From positions 371,645 through 435,644 of the forward strand of contig QANY01013420.1 in the NCBI GenBank assembly GCA_003255025.1: a stretch of 64,000 nt of DNA. Direction: 5' to 3'. The notes under the pieces were generated by a model that was given only the letters and a program-made list of their open reading frames with translations, was not told the DNA's origin and searched no databases. Shown piece after piece: positions 46,946 to 59,611 of this stretch. This DNA is from Datisca glomerata. Its lineage: Eukaryota > Streptophyta > Magnoliopsida > Cucurbitales > Datiscaceae. How positions within the stretch are numbered: the first letter of the stretch is position 1; each line of letters opens with the position of its first letter. A program made the position numbers and the translations under genes.

Positions 46946-47330
46946 TGGGTTCATCAAATACGTAAAAATTAATAAATATTTGAGGGGTTCACCAAATACG
47001 TATATGGGTTCACCAAATATGTATTGAGGTTCACCAAATACGTATAAATTAATAATTCTTGGAGGGGTTCACCTAATACATACCTGTATTCACCAAATAC
47101 GTATTATGGTTCACCAAATACCTGTTGGGGTTCATCAAATATATATAAAATTTATTTTGTATGTATTTGGTGAATTTAGTACGTATTTGATGAACCCATG
47201 TACATATTTGGTGAACCCCTATACATATTTAATGAACCCCTCTAAAAATTATTAATTAGTACGTATTTGGTAAACCCCAATATATATTTGATGAACCCCT
47301 GTACGTATTTGGTAAACCTCAAAAAAATGA
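46946..47330. repeat. palindromic minisatellite array 2
   Basis: Same unit as array 1. Forward units GTTCACCAAATACGTAT occupy about 46947-47145, and reverse units ATTTGGTGAACCCC follow about 47160-47330, centred on AAAATTTATTTTGTATG near 47153. Spacer units with ATTAATAATT and GAGGGG are again mirrored. Confidence 0.85.
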
Positions 47331-48054
47331 ATTTTTAAATTTTGGTGAACCCCTCAAGATTCTCTTTGTACCCCACTACAAATTTGCTGAACATCAAAAA
47401 ACCTAATCGCCACTCTTCAGCTCCCAAATGTCTTTTTTCAGCCTCCAAAGTGCCATCCTGAAGGAGCAAATCAACATCCTTTGTTGTCAAACGGAAGTTT
47501 AATGGCTCCGATAGCAAATTAACACCCCAAACGCCATTTCCTAACTGACGATTGCTAAAACACCATATATTTGGCTCTAATCACCATTTATTTGGCCCTA
47601 ATCGCCATCTTGACTAAATATTTAAAATTTGAATTTTTTTAATTAATTACCGTACACTGGACAAATCATCTATAAAAAAATTGCAAACATTCATCATATT
47701 CACTTGTTAAGTGAAATTAGATTGGACTAAGTAAGGATTCCCAAAGCAATTGAACACTTATACATAAACTCGTTAAAAGTTGTCATTGATAATATTATTG
47801 TGTTTTTTTTTACAAGTATCAAGCGAGACGTATTTACACCATATATAATTATAGGTCGTGATGTTATGATGACCGGTAAATCTTATTTATTGGTTTGACG
47901 AACAAGAATAACCCTTAAAGTCATATTTTAATGTTAAATCAAACATATCTATTAAAAGTTTATAATTAAAATTTGAAATTTAACTTTTTATTTTATAATT
48001 ATAACCCTATAAAAGTTGGAAAATTAGCTCATTTATATTTTAATTTATAACCCT
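47331..48054. other. intergenic sequence
   Basis: Decayed array-like sequence to about 47400, then AT-rich sequence with no recognisable gene. Confidence 0.4.
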
Positions 48055-48389
48055 ATAAATATATTTGTCAAATCTAACCTTATTTTCTTATCAAAATTAC
48101 CCCATACTTAAAAAACCCTTTTCCCTTCTTAAAAAACCTGATACCCACCCTTCCCTCCTCTCTCAACACTTCATTCATTTTCACTCAAACACTATACTCT
48201 CATCATTTCTTCTTCATCTCTTCATAGCTCAAAATCCGTCCAACCTGAGCAAAATTCGTTGCAACACACGAGTTAAACCCACAATCTCTTATTTCGAACA
48301 TCCCTTACAACACACGATTCAAACCTGCACCCAACTCGAGCCAAATCCGTCCAACCTCATATCTTGGTAGATTTGACAAATATATTTAT
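48055..48389. repeat. 335-bp block bounded by perfect 22-bp inverted repeats
   Basis: 48055-48076 and 48368-48389 are exact reverse complements over 22 bases (ATAAATATATTTGTCAAATC...). The inverted match stops sharply at both ends. The interior is C-rich on the plus strand and open from 48065 to 48370 without recognised content. No convincing target duplication is present, so the MITE interpretation is tentative. Confidence 0.6.
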
Positions 48390-48596
48390 GTGCCTGTAAG
48401 GTGTTCGATGAAATGTCACAATAGAGATTATAGATTATTATCATTGCTTTCATTGATATTTTTTCCAATGTGATACATCTTTCTTCACACTACTTTTTCA
48501 TTGAGTCATGGCTTAAATTTTGGTTTCCTAGGCTGAGTTCTATGAAGATGTGTATGTGGTTTTGGGAACACCACACTAATACCTACGTGGTACAGT

Positions 48597-48874
48597 ATGC
48601 TACCTAAAAATGTGAAAAGGAACGTCGATGCTTCTGGGTTAAGATACTTTATTAGTATCTTGAAAAAGGGGCAGATGGATCGCTTCCTCTTGAAGAGCTT
48701 GACCGAGAAATGGTGGGATACAACCCACACCTTTCATTTAGATGAAGTGGGATGATGATCCCATTGGACTTTGGTGCGATTACTGGCCTTAAAGTCACTG
48801 GTCGACAACTAAACTACAATTTGGATTTGTACAACAACAAGAAGGCATTACTGAAGCTAGTCGACAAACCGTAG
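48597..48874 (+). pseudogene. plant-mobile-domain (PMD) gene fragment
   Basis: From an ATG at 48597 the frame reads MLPKNVKRNVDASGLRYF, then LLKSLTEKWWDTTHTFHLD and meets TGA. In a shifted frame it resumes with PLDFGAITGLKVTGRQLN and stops at 48874. EKWWDTTHTFHL followed by the DFGAITGL block is the signature order of the plant mobile domain as found in plant transposons. The single frameshift between them and the lack of flanking domain parts make this a relic. It is on the opposite strand and of a different subtype from the relic at 5165-6662. Confidence 0.7.
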
Positions 48875-49009
48875 TCGGAGCTTTGAGGAAAAAAATAGTT
48901 ATCAATAAATTTTTGAATAAATATGTTAATTACGAGTGTACTACTCCTGAGAAGGAGAAAATATTGACGAGAGTGTTTCTTCTGATGGCAGATAACGGTT
49001 AACCATTTT

Positions 49010-49680
49010 TACAATTTAGCCACATGCACGTAGCAATTTTCATTCATTTAGTAATCTTCTCACACACTTAGTCATTTTCAAACACTTAGTTATTTTCTTG
49101 AAATTAGCCATATTTTCATGTATTTAAGTATTTTTACACACTTAGATATATTCACACACTTGGTCATTCCCACACACTTAACAATTTTCTTACACTTAGT
49201 CATTTTCAAAATTTAGTCATTTTCACAAATTTGCTTATTTTCACACACTTAGTCATTTCAAACACTTAGTCATTTTCACACATTTTCATATTCTTGTCAT
49301 TTTCATGTAGTTGTTATGAAACACTTAGTCATTTGTACACACTTAGCCATATTTTTGTTCACTTAGGCAATTTTCACACTTAATTATTTTACACACTTAG
49401 TAATTTTCACAAACTTATTTATTTTCAAATACTTAATTATTTTCATAGATTTAGTGATTTTCACACTTAGTTATTTTTTACACTTAGTTATTTTTTACAC
49501 TTAGTAATTTTCACACTAAGCCATTTTCACACATGTAATAATTCGTATTTGCACATACTTAGCCATTTTCATGTACTTATCAATTTTTACACACTTAGCT
49601 ATTTTTAATTACACACACTTAGTGTTATATAATTGTGCCTTACATTTATCATTTTCACTCCTGAACGTTTTAAACTTACT
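49010..49680. repeat. short-period minisatellite (CACACTTAGTCATTTT units)
   Basis: Some thirty degenerate copies of a 16-24 bp unit, CACACTTAGTCATTTT with variants, follow directly after the PMD relic. No coding meaning is visible. Confidence 0.85.
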
Positions 49681-50970
49681 TAGTCATTTTCATTTCTTCA
49701 CTTAATATATACTTTTTGTAGAGGTCTTTCCATTTCATCAATTTAGATAAGGCCTTGGTGAATGTCATATGTACGATTGCTCTATGGAGTAACATAATGT
49801 TTTTTCTCTCATAATTCTTGCTTTCTCAATACAAACATTAACAATTTTTACTTATATTTGAAATTGAATTAAGTACCACTAAAAATGAATATTTCTTCTG
49901 ATACAAATCCCTTCTAAACATACTTCAGACCTACTTCTATACATCACTACACATATATTACACCATAAACTAGTAGAACAAGATGCAAATCCAGGTACTT
50001 TTTAATGACTACTTCAGTTGCACCATTTTACCTTCGAGATCAAGTTGCAATGCGCGCCTCATCTCTAATCTATACTCTTTATATAGTGATCCTTCCATTT
50101 CTTCAAGCTCTCTTCAGGGACTTCATTGTAAAAATCAAAATATATTATAATACTTGGTGACGATATCAAAATCTAGTAAAAAGAAAAAACAAGAATTACA
50201 TGGGATTAATGGTATTCCCAACATTGGAGATGGATCCCATAAATGATACACTAAAAAATTGATTGTGTTAGTGTCAATATTCCAAAATCTGATTTTTATA
50301 GGACAAACTTCTTAAACAAAGACATACACTATTATTTTATAGAAGTTTACAAACTAAAGTCATTTAGATGCCAAATTTGAATATCAGCCTATGAAAACCA
50401 AAAAATATATAAAACAGAGTATCATACCAACATGGCATACCATATACATATTAAATATTGATCACAGTAATGCATAATGTAATTGGAACTCAAAGAACGG
50501 AAGCATTGGATAGAAGTCAAAAAATGAAAGTTGTCAGGTAGGGATAAACCTTGGACTCTTGAGGATTTTTGTAAAAAAAAATAGAATAATTATGATGATC
50601 GAGCTTCATACACTGATAGTGTTAGCTGTTTAGCAAAATTTATGAAAACTAAGATGTTGACACACTCTAATTAACAGTGAGTGAGGTGCGGTGAAAGGCA
50701 ATATGTCCAAGACTAGACTAAAGGATACTAAACCTTTTATTGTAATTTGAAATTTGAAAGAATGCATGCAGAAAGCCACATCAACTTTGTAAAAATGTAG
50801 CAAGCACATTACAGAACCACATCTGTTACACAGAGGAGGAACTACTTTTATCAACATTATAATATAACTCAGACGCTAGGGTGAATGAGATCTCCATAGT
50901 CGAAAGTCTTAGTATATACCATATAGCCAAGGCAAAGATCCATGGCCCTATTGTGGACACAAGTGGCATC
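49681..50970. other. intergenic sequence, with a possible exon fragment at 50867-50970
   Basis: Mostly featureless. On the minus strand, directly abutting the copia C 3' LTR, 50970-50867 reads DATCVHNRAMDLCLGYMVYT and then KTFDYGDLIHPSV before a stop. I do not recognise this peptide, but its composition looks more protein-like than the flanking sequence, so it may be the end of a gene split by the retrotransposon. Confidence 0.3.
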
Positions 50971-52764
50971 TCCTGGGATCGGTTGGTTTTAAAATTATTT
51001 AAAAATAATTTTGAACCACGGACGGTTCGTGGGTGGAATATCAATTTTTTTCCAATTAACTTATTTTATCGAATTAAATAATTTAAAACCAAACAACGTG
51101 TGATTATGTACATACGGTATTATACGAGAAGATAAGGTTATAAACAATTTTTCACCTATACTTTGTATCAGAGAATTTCTGAACTGGCGAAAATCCTTCG
51201 AGTGTTCTTTATGTTCTTCAAGCGTCAGGATCTGAATCACACACTTGAACTCCAAAAACGATTTGTAAATTTCATCCACCAACAACCTCCCGTTAACTTT
51301 AAAAATATATCTCACGATAATTTTGTGTAGCAATTTGAGTGTGGGCTCTCAAAATGATTTAAGGAAAAAATCAAATATTCTCCCTTCAATGCTTCTCAAT
51401 CGGAGGCAATCACTAGGGAGAGGAGAAAACTCTTTTCTCTGTATCTGATATGAGATCTATATCTCTATCTCTCTGAGTTGTATTGAAATTTATCAATCCA
51501 AATTGATAGATTTAATTGATCATTATCAATTAATTAATTAATTTATTTTTATTTACTATTTATCCAATAATTAGAAAATTAATAAAATAATTAATTTCAA
51601 TACATATAATCACACTTAACTAATTAAGTGACGTCAACCATCACATATAGGTTTAGGAAATATGCCTTGGCACCAAAATACATTTTGATCCAATTTACTT
51701 CATTTCTCTATTCCTGTTCTTATGAGCTATTTCTGAGATCAGATGGATCTACATGAATAAAGTTAATGATTCAAAAATCTGGTGAATTTATCTTCATAAA
51801 TTTTAGACCTATTTAATCTTGACATCGTACGACTCCACTATAGGTTCGATGCCGATCAACTCTCGATTCATGCGCGCTACTTTTCTGTTGGTGTAAATAA
51901 AAATTTTATTTTCACGGTGCACATTATATTTTAACATAATACTCATCATGAATATCAATAACAATAGTAGAATGTAAAAATATCATTTTACCCCTATTGT
52001 TATTATTTTCTTAATTCTTTTATTGACCGTGAATAAGAAAAAAACAACAATGAATTGTCTCGTACAATTCACAAGTCTTAATTAATGGCTCAAGTCATTA
52101 AATACCTCTCCAGGTTAATTTATTCACACACCCATCAATAAAGCATAATGTGATATTGTTGGTTTTACAATCCAACCACTAATTTTCATATCTGTGAATA
52201 ACGTAAATCCAACTTAATTGAATTACAATCCCAACAGCCGAAATATTGCCCGCCAATTCAAACTCACTCATTTGACATATCAAAGATTTTAACTAACTAA
52301 GTCAAGCTATGTATTCACCTCAGGATTAAGGTAATCATTAAGGTGTAATAATTAGATTTAAAGCTAGGTAAACGGTTTTGAGTTCTAAACTAATTTGTTA
52401 TCAGTCTATTCAATATGTTCATAACATGTCTAGGTTAACCGCTTGAGTCTCCATTCCCATGCTCCATGACTGGCATCCATTGGTTCAACTTAACAATCGT
52501 GATTAGATTCGATTGCTCAGTCGATTCTAAGACTGTGAATATCATATTGAACTTTCTCATAAGAGTTCTCCTGGAGACGCCTATGTCTTCACTCTTCGTT
52601 CGTTGACGGAAGTTCCATGACTTGAGTAATATACAAACACACTTTAATTTAAAATAAAACTTCCAATTTATTCATAAAAGTTCAATAATACTAATGTCTG
52701 AGAAATAACTAAATACAAATAAATAGTTATTACACGCTACTTTATAAATATATTCCAACAATCT
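50971..52764 (-). repeat. 3' LTR of copia element C
   Basis: About 1.79 kb. On the minus strand it begins TGTTGGAATATATTTATAAAG at 52764, after the purine tract AGTGGGAGAT. Shared blocks with the 5' LTR include TTTTTCACCTATACTT and AATTTTCATATCTGTGAAT (plus-strand reading). Confidence 0.88.
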
Positions 52765-55700
52765 CCCACTTAGACTAAAGTAGGCGTGTACAATCTCTTA
52801 TCCCCAAGCCTTCCAGATGACCATAAAAAACTTTACTGCTTAAAGTCTTCATGAGTGGATCTGTTAGGTTGTTGACCGTTGAAATATGCATAACCACAAC
52901 AGCTTCTAGGTTCCTTAGAATTTGCTACAACCCCACTATTATCACAATAAAGTGTTGGGCTTGTTAGCGTCTGGAACAAGTTCCAGAGTCTTCAAGAACT
53001 TCCTAAGCCATACAACATACTTTGGAGCTTCATAAGTTGTCACATATTCATCTTTCATGGTAGAATCAGCAATGCAAGATTACTTGATACTTCTCCATAC
53101 AACTGCTCTATCGTTCAGGATGAACACCGATCCTGAAGTGGATCTCCTAGAATCCTTATCAGTTTTGAAATCGAAATCAGTATACCCCGTCATATTCAAG
53201 TCGCTCCCTGAATACACAAGCATGTAATTTATTATTCTCCTAAGATACTTAAGGATGTGCTTGAAGACATTCCAATATTCAATTACAAGATTAGATTGGA
53301 AACGATATAGCAAATGTCTGGTCTAATGCAAAACATCACATAGCTGAGACTTCCTGCAACCGAAGCATAGAGAATCTTTCTCATGTTTTCCTCTTTTTGA
53401 GGAGTCTTGTGTTACTGCTCCTTCGAGAGGCTGACTCCATGTCTAAAAGAAAGAAACCATTTCTTGGAGTTTTGTATACTGAAGCGATCCAACACTTTAT
53501 CAATATAGGATGCTAGAGACAATGTCAATTGTCTGTTCTTCCTATTTCGAAAGATATGAATACCTAAGATAATGCAGCTTCTCCAAGGTCCTTCATATCA
53601 AATTACTTTGCAAGCCAAATCTTGACATCAGATAATTTTATTACATCATTCCCAATGAGTAAAATATCATCTACGTAAAAAACTAGAAAAAGCATATTCC
53701 ATTCTTGTATCAACTTATACAGACAGAGCTCGTCCACTAAGTGTTCAAAACCATAGTTCTTAACAGTTTCATTTAATCTAATATTCCATGACCATGACGC
53801 TTGATTAAGTCCATAAATGGACTTCTGCAGTTCACAAACTTTACCCTCTTGGCCTTTCTCCATGAACCCGTCTGGTTGATTCATATAAATGCGCTCATCA
53901 AGATTGGCATTCAGAAAAGCAGGCTTGACCTCCATTTCAAGATTTCATAATCAATGGCAGCAGCAATGGACAAAAGAATTCAGTTGGATTTAAGCATGGC
54001 CACCAGAGAAAATGTATCTTCATAGTTCTATTCCATCCTTTTGGGTGTAGCCTTTGGCTACTAGCCTAGCTCTGAATGTCCGTACATTCCCATCCGAACC
54101 TTTTTTCTTCTTATAGATCCATTTGCATTCTACGAGTTTTACCCCTTCAGAAGGATCTATAAGTTTTCAGACTCCGTTTGAGTACATCGAACGTATCTTA
54201 ACGTTCATGGCTTCTTGTCTTAAGTTTGCTTCAGGACCAACCATGGCCTCTGAATAGGAGACATGTTCATCAAGGTCCTTATCTGAGATAGCTGTCAAAG
54301 CTTCTCCATAAGACATATTCCTCTCAGGTTGTCTCACAACCCTCGCACTACGTCGACGCTCTATAGACTCTGGCTCCTGTCGTGGTTCTTCCATTATTGA
54401 ATCAGAAATAAATTATGATTAGGGAGTTAGTGTCCTCCCACTCAATAATCCCTCAACCACAACTGTGTTTCACTGCTGTACACTTTTAATGTAATCTTCT
54501 TCAAGAAAATGAGCATTCGTGATAACGAATATTTTCTTGTCAGTAGTACTGTAGAAGATGTACCACTTCCTTCCTTGAGGATATCCTACCAACATGTATA
54601 ATTCTGAACGACTGGTGAACTTGCCTGTCTTTGGTTTTAGAACATGTTCTGGACACTCCCATATTTAAAATGGTTAATAGACGAATTTCGTCCATACCAT
54701 CTTTTCATATAGTGAACCAGGCACCGTCTTCTACGGAACTTGGTTCTGAATATATGTTGGGAGGGATGAGTAACTCATCATAGATCTAATCATATCCATC
54801 AGAGTTTGATTCCTTTTCTCTGACACACCATTTAGTTGTGGTGTACCAGGTGCTGTAAGCTGGGAAAGAATACATTCTTCCTTAAGAAAGTCTTCAAACT
54901 CTCCTAGCAAGTACTCTCCACCACGATCAGATCGAAGTGTTTTGATTTATTTTTTGAATTGCTTTTCAACCAAGGCTTTATACACTTTGAACTTTTCAAA
55001 GGTTTCATATTTTTGACGCATTAGATAAACATGACCAAAATGTGAGTAGTCATCGGTGAAGGTTACGGAGTATTCATAACCTTCTCTTGCTTGGATATTA
55101 AATGGCCCACATACATCACTATGTATGAGTTCAAAGTATTGAGTGGCTCTTTCACCTTTTGCTGAAAAAATGTATGTTGGTCATTTTGCCTTCAATACAT
55201 GATTTTTATGTGGGTAGTGATCCCACACTTAAAGTTTGTAAAGAACCATCATTCACAAGTCTTTTAATCATGTCCACGCTAATATGCCCAACGCGTAAGT
55301 GTCACAAATAGGTTAGATTGTTTGAGTCATACTTCAACCTTTTACTATCCTTTTGTGATCATTATTCACTTCATTGTCACATATCTTTGGAACTATTGGT
55401 TTTACGTGAAATAATTTATTAAATATGCGTGCAACAGTAATTAGGCATTCATTTATGAAAATACCAATATATTTATCAATGAATATAAAATCAAATTCTT
55501 GTTTAATTAATGCACCAATAGAAATAAGATTCTTCCCAAAAACTGAGATGTAATAAACATCACATAAAAATAGATAACTTTTATCAAGATCCAACTAATA
55601 CAACCAATACTAGTGCTCTATTCCCTATACGGACGATGAACCCGACCAACATATTTGCTAGAGATAATCCAGGCATTTGCGTATCCAATGGTTATCGACT

Positions 55701-56469
55701 CCACAGTGATGGCACTTGTCTCACAACATGTCCACCTTGTAGTGTCCTTACCATGTGCAACTTTTGAGTTCTGCTTCTTAGCCTTATTCAGACCTCCTCT
55801 CATGTTTCCTTTTGGCGCCAGATTTGGAAGGCTTACTTTTAGTAAAGTTACCCTCTCCAGTCTTCCTCTTGCCTTTTAGAAACAAAGTCTCAGTGGCTTG
55901 CAACTCCTTTATAATCTCAGGAAGTGGGTACCTCAACTAACATCAAATAATTAAGTTTGAAATTCTCGAAGGTATCAATCAGAGTCTCTAGGATCATATC
56001 CACCTGAGTCTCGCCATCAAACTCAGCTCCCATGATCTGCATCTCATTCAGATAACTAATTATCAGCATCATATGTTCTCTGACAAGAGTTTCAGGTTTT
56101 ATCCGGCAGTTTATAAGGTTTCGTACAACTGCCTGTTTGGCTTAACGACTGTGATCTTTAAACATTTCGGTGATGTTCAACATCATATCAGCGGTGGTTT
56201 CCAAATTATGATGTTGTTGTTGTAACACATTGCTAACAGAAGCCAAGATGTAATAGATGGCTATCTAATCAGAACGTAGCAAAAAAGCATAAGCATCTTT
56301 TTCCTCTTGAGTCGATTCACTAAAAGCTTCAAAGGAACAAGGGGTAGTGAGCACGAGCTTGTATTTTTCAATCGTCAGTACGATATCAAGATTGTGTTTC
56401 CAATCACCATAATTATCACTAGTTAATATTGTTCGCGTTTAAGATAGTTAAGAATGGAGATATTGACAT
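52765..56469 (-). pseudogene. copia element C gag-pol, interrupted
   Basis: Gag starts at 56469 (MSISPFLTIL, then YGDWKHNLDIVLTIEKYKLV). A complete zinc knuckle CHHCGVDNHWIRKC lies at about 55665-55710. The protease/pre-integrase region with CDVYYISVFGKNLISIGALI is at 55594-55334, and degenerate integrase follows to about 54900. The RT core at 53935-53603 is the best-kept part (FLNANLDERIYMNQPDGF, QKSIYGLNQASWSWN, FYVDDILLIGND). RNase H is at about 53313-52800. Frameshifts and stops separate all blocks. Domain order integrase-RT-RNase H confirms Ty1/copia. Confidence 0.88.
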
Positions 56470-57683
56470 GATTATCGAAAAGAATAAACAAAGCGGTGTA
56501 AATAAATACTCAATCATTTAAGAAAGTATGATGCATTATACAACTACTTAAATATTTAAAAATTCATTAAAAAATATTTCCTCCATGATGTTACGATAAA
56601 AACGATAGCTTGTCTCATCGAGGGATGAAGTTCAAACTATCTCTTATCACATTGAGACTCTTCTCGTTTGGTCAACGCTCAAATGTCTCCACATCTAACT
56701 TAACCAATCACCAATGATTTTGGTCACATTGACCCCATTGACTAGCCCCTAAGTGGAGATTCCAATGTGCTTCAGTCTAAGTATTTAACCAACGCATCGA
56801 CTCTTAAAAGTTGCTATGGATTAACAGTCCGTCTATGGGACGACCTTGCCTCGCCACTTCTTTTGGAAGTCTTAGCTTCTCAAGCAACTCGATGACTCAA
56901 AACGACACGACTCCAAAGTTTCTCCCATTGAAGAGATGACCGCTATGGGTGGTTCTAAACCATTCCTCATGGCACGATCAAGTTCACGTTAGAGACCTTG
57001 AGAACGTTTCAATGTAAACGACCCTCCTACATAGTTTTTGAAAAAAATGGGATTTTTGGTTGTTTTTCAAACCATTACTTTTATTAATTTAAAAAAAGTG
57101 ATTACATTTATAAATCCTTTATTTAATTTTAAATCTCAATTTAAAATCATAACCATTATAAATTTTACATTGTAATTAAATTATAACCATTATAAATTAA
57201 TCTACAATGATGCATGTATATGCTACATGACAATTTGATATTGGCATATCCCTAGTTCTATATGACATGTAATATGATGATTCACGATTAAAATTAAATA
57301 ATATATTTAAAATTAACCTCTGTATTGACTCATTTCTAATTACAACCCAAAAAGAATAATAAATAAATTACAAATTAATTTATAAACTAATCTTCATGGG
57401 GTCTGTAATTTCCTCATTCTCCATGTTGTCCCACCACTTTGTAACTCTTTACAAAAGTCCATTCCCATTTGAGAATTAAAATTTAAAACTTAAAATTCAA
57501 ATTTCAAATTCAAAATTCAAAATTCCAATTTCAAAATTTAAATTCAAAATTCAAATTTAAAATTTCAAAAATTCAAAATTTCAATTTTGATTAAAATCCT
57601 TTAATTAAGGAAAACTATTTTCTTAATTAAATAATCTCATTAATTATCCCATGTTATCTTTTTATTTTATTTCAAGAACTTAT

Positions 57684-57696
57684 GGCTCTGATGCCA
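57684..57696 (-). other. primer-binding site of copia element C
   Basis: TGGCATCAGAGCC on the minus strand, two bases inside the 5' LTR. It differs by one base from TGGTATCAGAGC, the plant copia site complementary to initiator Met-tRNA. Confidence 0.85.
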
Positions 57697-57698
57697 AT

Positions 57699-59611
57699 TG
57701 CTGGGATTAGTTAGTTTTAAAATTAAATAAAAATAAGTTTGAACCACGAATGATTAGTGGATAGAATATTAATTTTTTTTTCAATTAACTTATTTAATAA
57801 ATAAGTTAATTTGTTTTTTTCAATTAACAACGTGTGATTATGCATATACGATATTAAATTAGAAGATAATGTTAGAAACAATTTTTCACCTATACTTGTA
57901 TCGGAGAATTTTTGAACTGGCGGAATTCCTTCGAGCATTCTTCATGTTCTTCAAGTTTCGAGATCCGAATCACGCATTTGAACTCCAAGAACGATTTACA
58001 ATTTTTGTCCACCAACAACCACCCGTTAATTTTGGAAATATATCTCACAAGAATTTTATGTAGGAATTTGAGTGTGGGCTCTCAAAACGATTGAAGGAAA
58101 AAATCGAATATTTTCCCTTCAATTCTCTCACAATCGGTGGCAATCACTAAGGATGGGAGAAAACTATTTTTCTCTGTATCTGATATGAGATCTATATCGC
58201 TATCTCTCTTTTTGCAATCAAATTACTATTAGTATATCTTCAGAGTATACCAAAAATCACCTCCATATATTCAAATTACCAAAAATCAGTATATCTTTAG
58301 AGTATTAGAGTTGTATTAAAATTTATCGATCCAAATTGATAAATTTAATTGATCATTATCAATTAATCAATTATTTATTTTTATTTACTAATTATCTAAT
58401 AATTAGAAAAATAATAAACTGATTAATTACAATATAAATAATCACACTTAACTAATTAAGTGACATCACTCATCACATATAAGTGTAGGAAATATGTATT
58501 TTTTGCACCAAAACACATTTTGATCAAATTTACTTCATTTTTCTATTCCTATTTTCATGAGCTATTTCTGAGACCCTGATAAACCCACATGAACAAAGAT
58601 AAGGATTCAAATACCCGATGAATTTATCTCCATAAAATTTCTAACCTATTTATTCATGACATCGTACGACTCTACTATAGGTTCAATGACGAATCAACCC
58701 TCGATTCATGCACGCTATTTTTCTGTTGGTGTAAATAAACCCTTTTTATTTTTCACGGTTCGTAGAATATTTTAACGTAATATCCATCGTAAATCTTAGT
58801 AACAAGAGCGTAATATAAAATTACCATTTTACACTTCTTGTTATTATTTTCTTAACTCATTTATTGACTTTGAATAAGAAAGACATATTAGTGAATTGTC
58901 TCGTACAGTTCACAAGTCTTAATCAATGACTCAATTCATTGAATACTTGGCCAGGTTAATTTATTCACACACTCATCGAAAAATCATGAGATGATATTGT
59001 CGCTTTCGCAATCCAACCAGGAATTTTCATATCTGTGAATCGCGTAACTCCAACTTAATTGAATTACAATCCCAACAGCTGAAGTATTGCCCACCAATTC
59101 GAACTCATTCATTTGACATATCAAATATTGCAACTAACTAAGCCAAGCTACGTATTCACATCATGATTAAGGTAATTATGAAAACACCCTTAAGGTTTAA
59201 CAATTAGATTTAGAGTTAGGTAAATGATTTTAGACTCTAAACTAATTTATTACCGGTATATTCAACATGTTCATAACATGTCTAAGTAACCGTTTGAGTC
59301 TCCACTCCCATGCCCCTTGATTGTCATCCATTTGTTCAACCTAACAGTTATAATCGGATTTGATTGCCTAGTCGATCCTATGACTACGAATATCATTCTA
59401 AACTTTCTCAAAAGAGTTCGTCTGAAGACGCCTCTGTCTTCACTCTTCGTTTTTTGATGAAAGTTTCAGGACTTGAGTAATTTACAAACGCACTTTAATT
59501 TAAAATAAAACTTTCAATTTATTCATAGAAATTAAATAGTACTAATGTCTGAGAAATAACTAAATACAAATAAATAGTTATTACACGCTGTTTTATGGAC
59601 ATATTGCAATA
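57699..59611 (-). repeat. 5' LTR of copia element C
   Basis: About 1.91 kb, longer than its partner mainly because of an inserted stretch of about 100 bp near 58215-58310. That stretch contains two copies of AGTATATCTT(C/T)AGAGTAT and is absent from the 3' LTR. Confidence 0.88.

Larger units (their letters stand above)
50971..59611 (-). mobile_element. Ty1/copia retrotransposon element C, structurally complete but decayed
   Basis: The 8.6-kb minus-strand element has a 5' LTR at 57699-59611, a Met-tRNA primer site at 57684-57696, a 1.2-kb leader, gag-pol at 56469-52765, a purine tract and a 3' LTR at 50971-52764. LTR ends are TGTTGG-type and CA-type with some mutated bases. Flanking pentamers (minus strand GATAA before, GATGC after) agree at three of five bases. 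By eye the LTRs are only about 85 percent identical and the coding region is full of stops, so the insertion is old. It belongs to a different family from element A by LTR sequence. Confidence 0.88.

Noticed and set aside
49010..49680. CRISPR-like regularly spaced repeats
   Set aside because: Units are contiguous and degenerate, without unique spacers, in a plant genome. This is a minisatellite.
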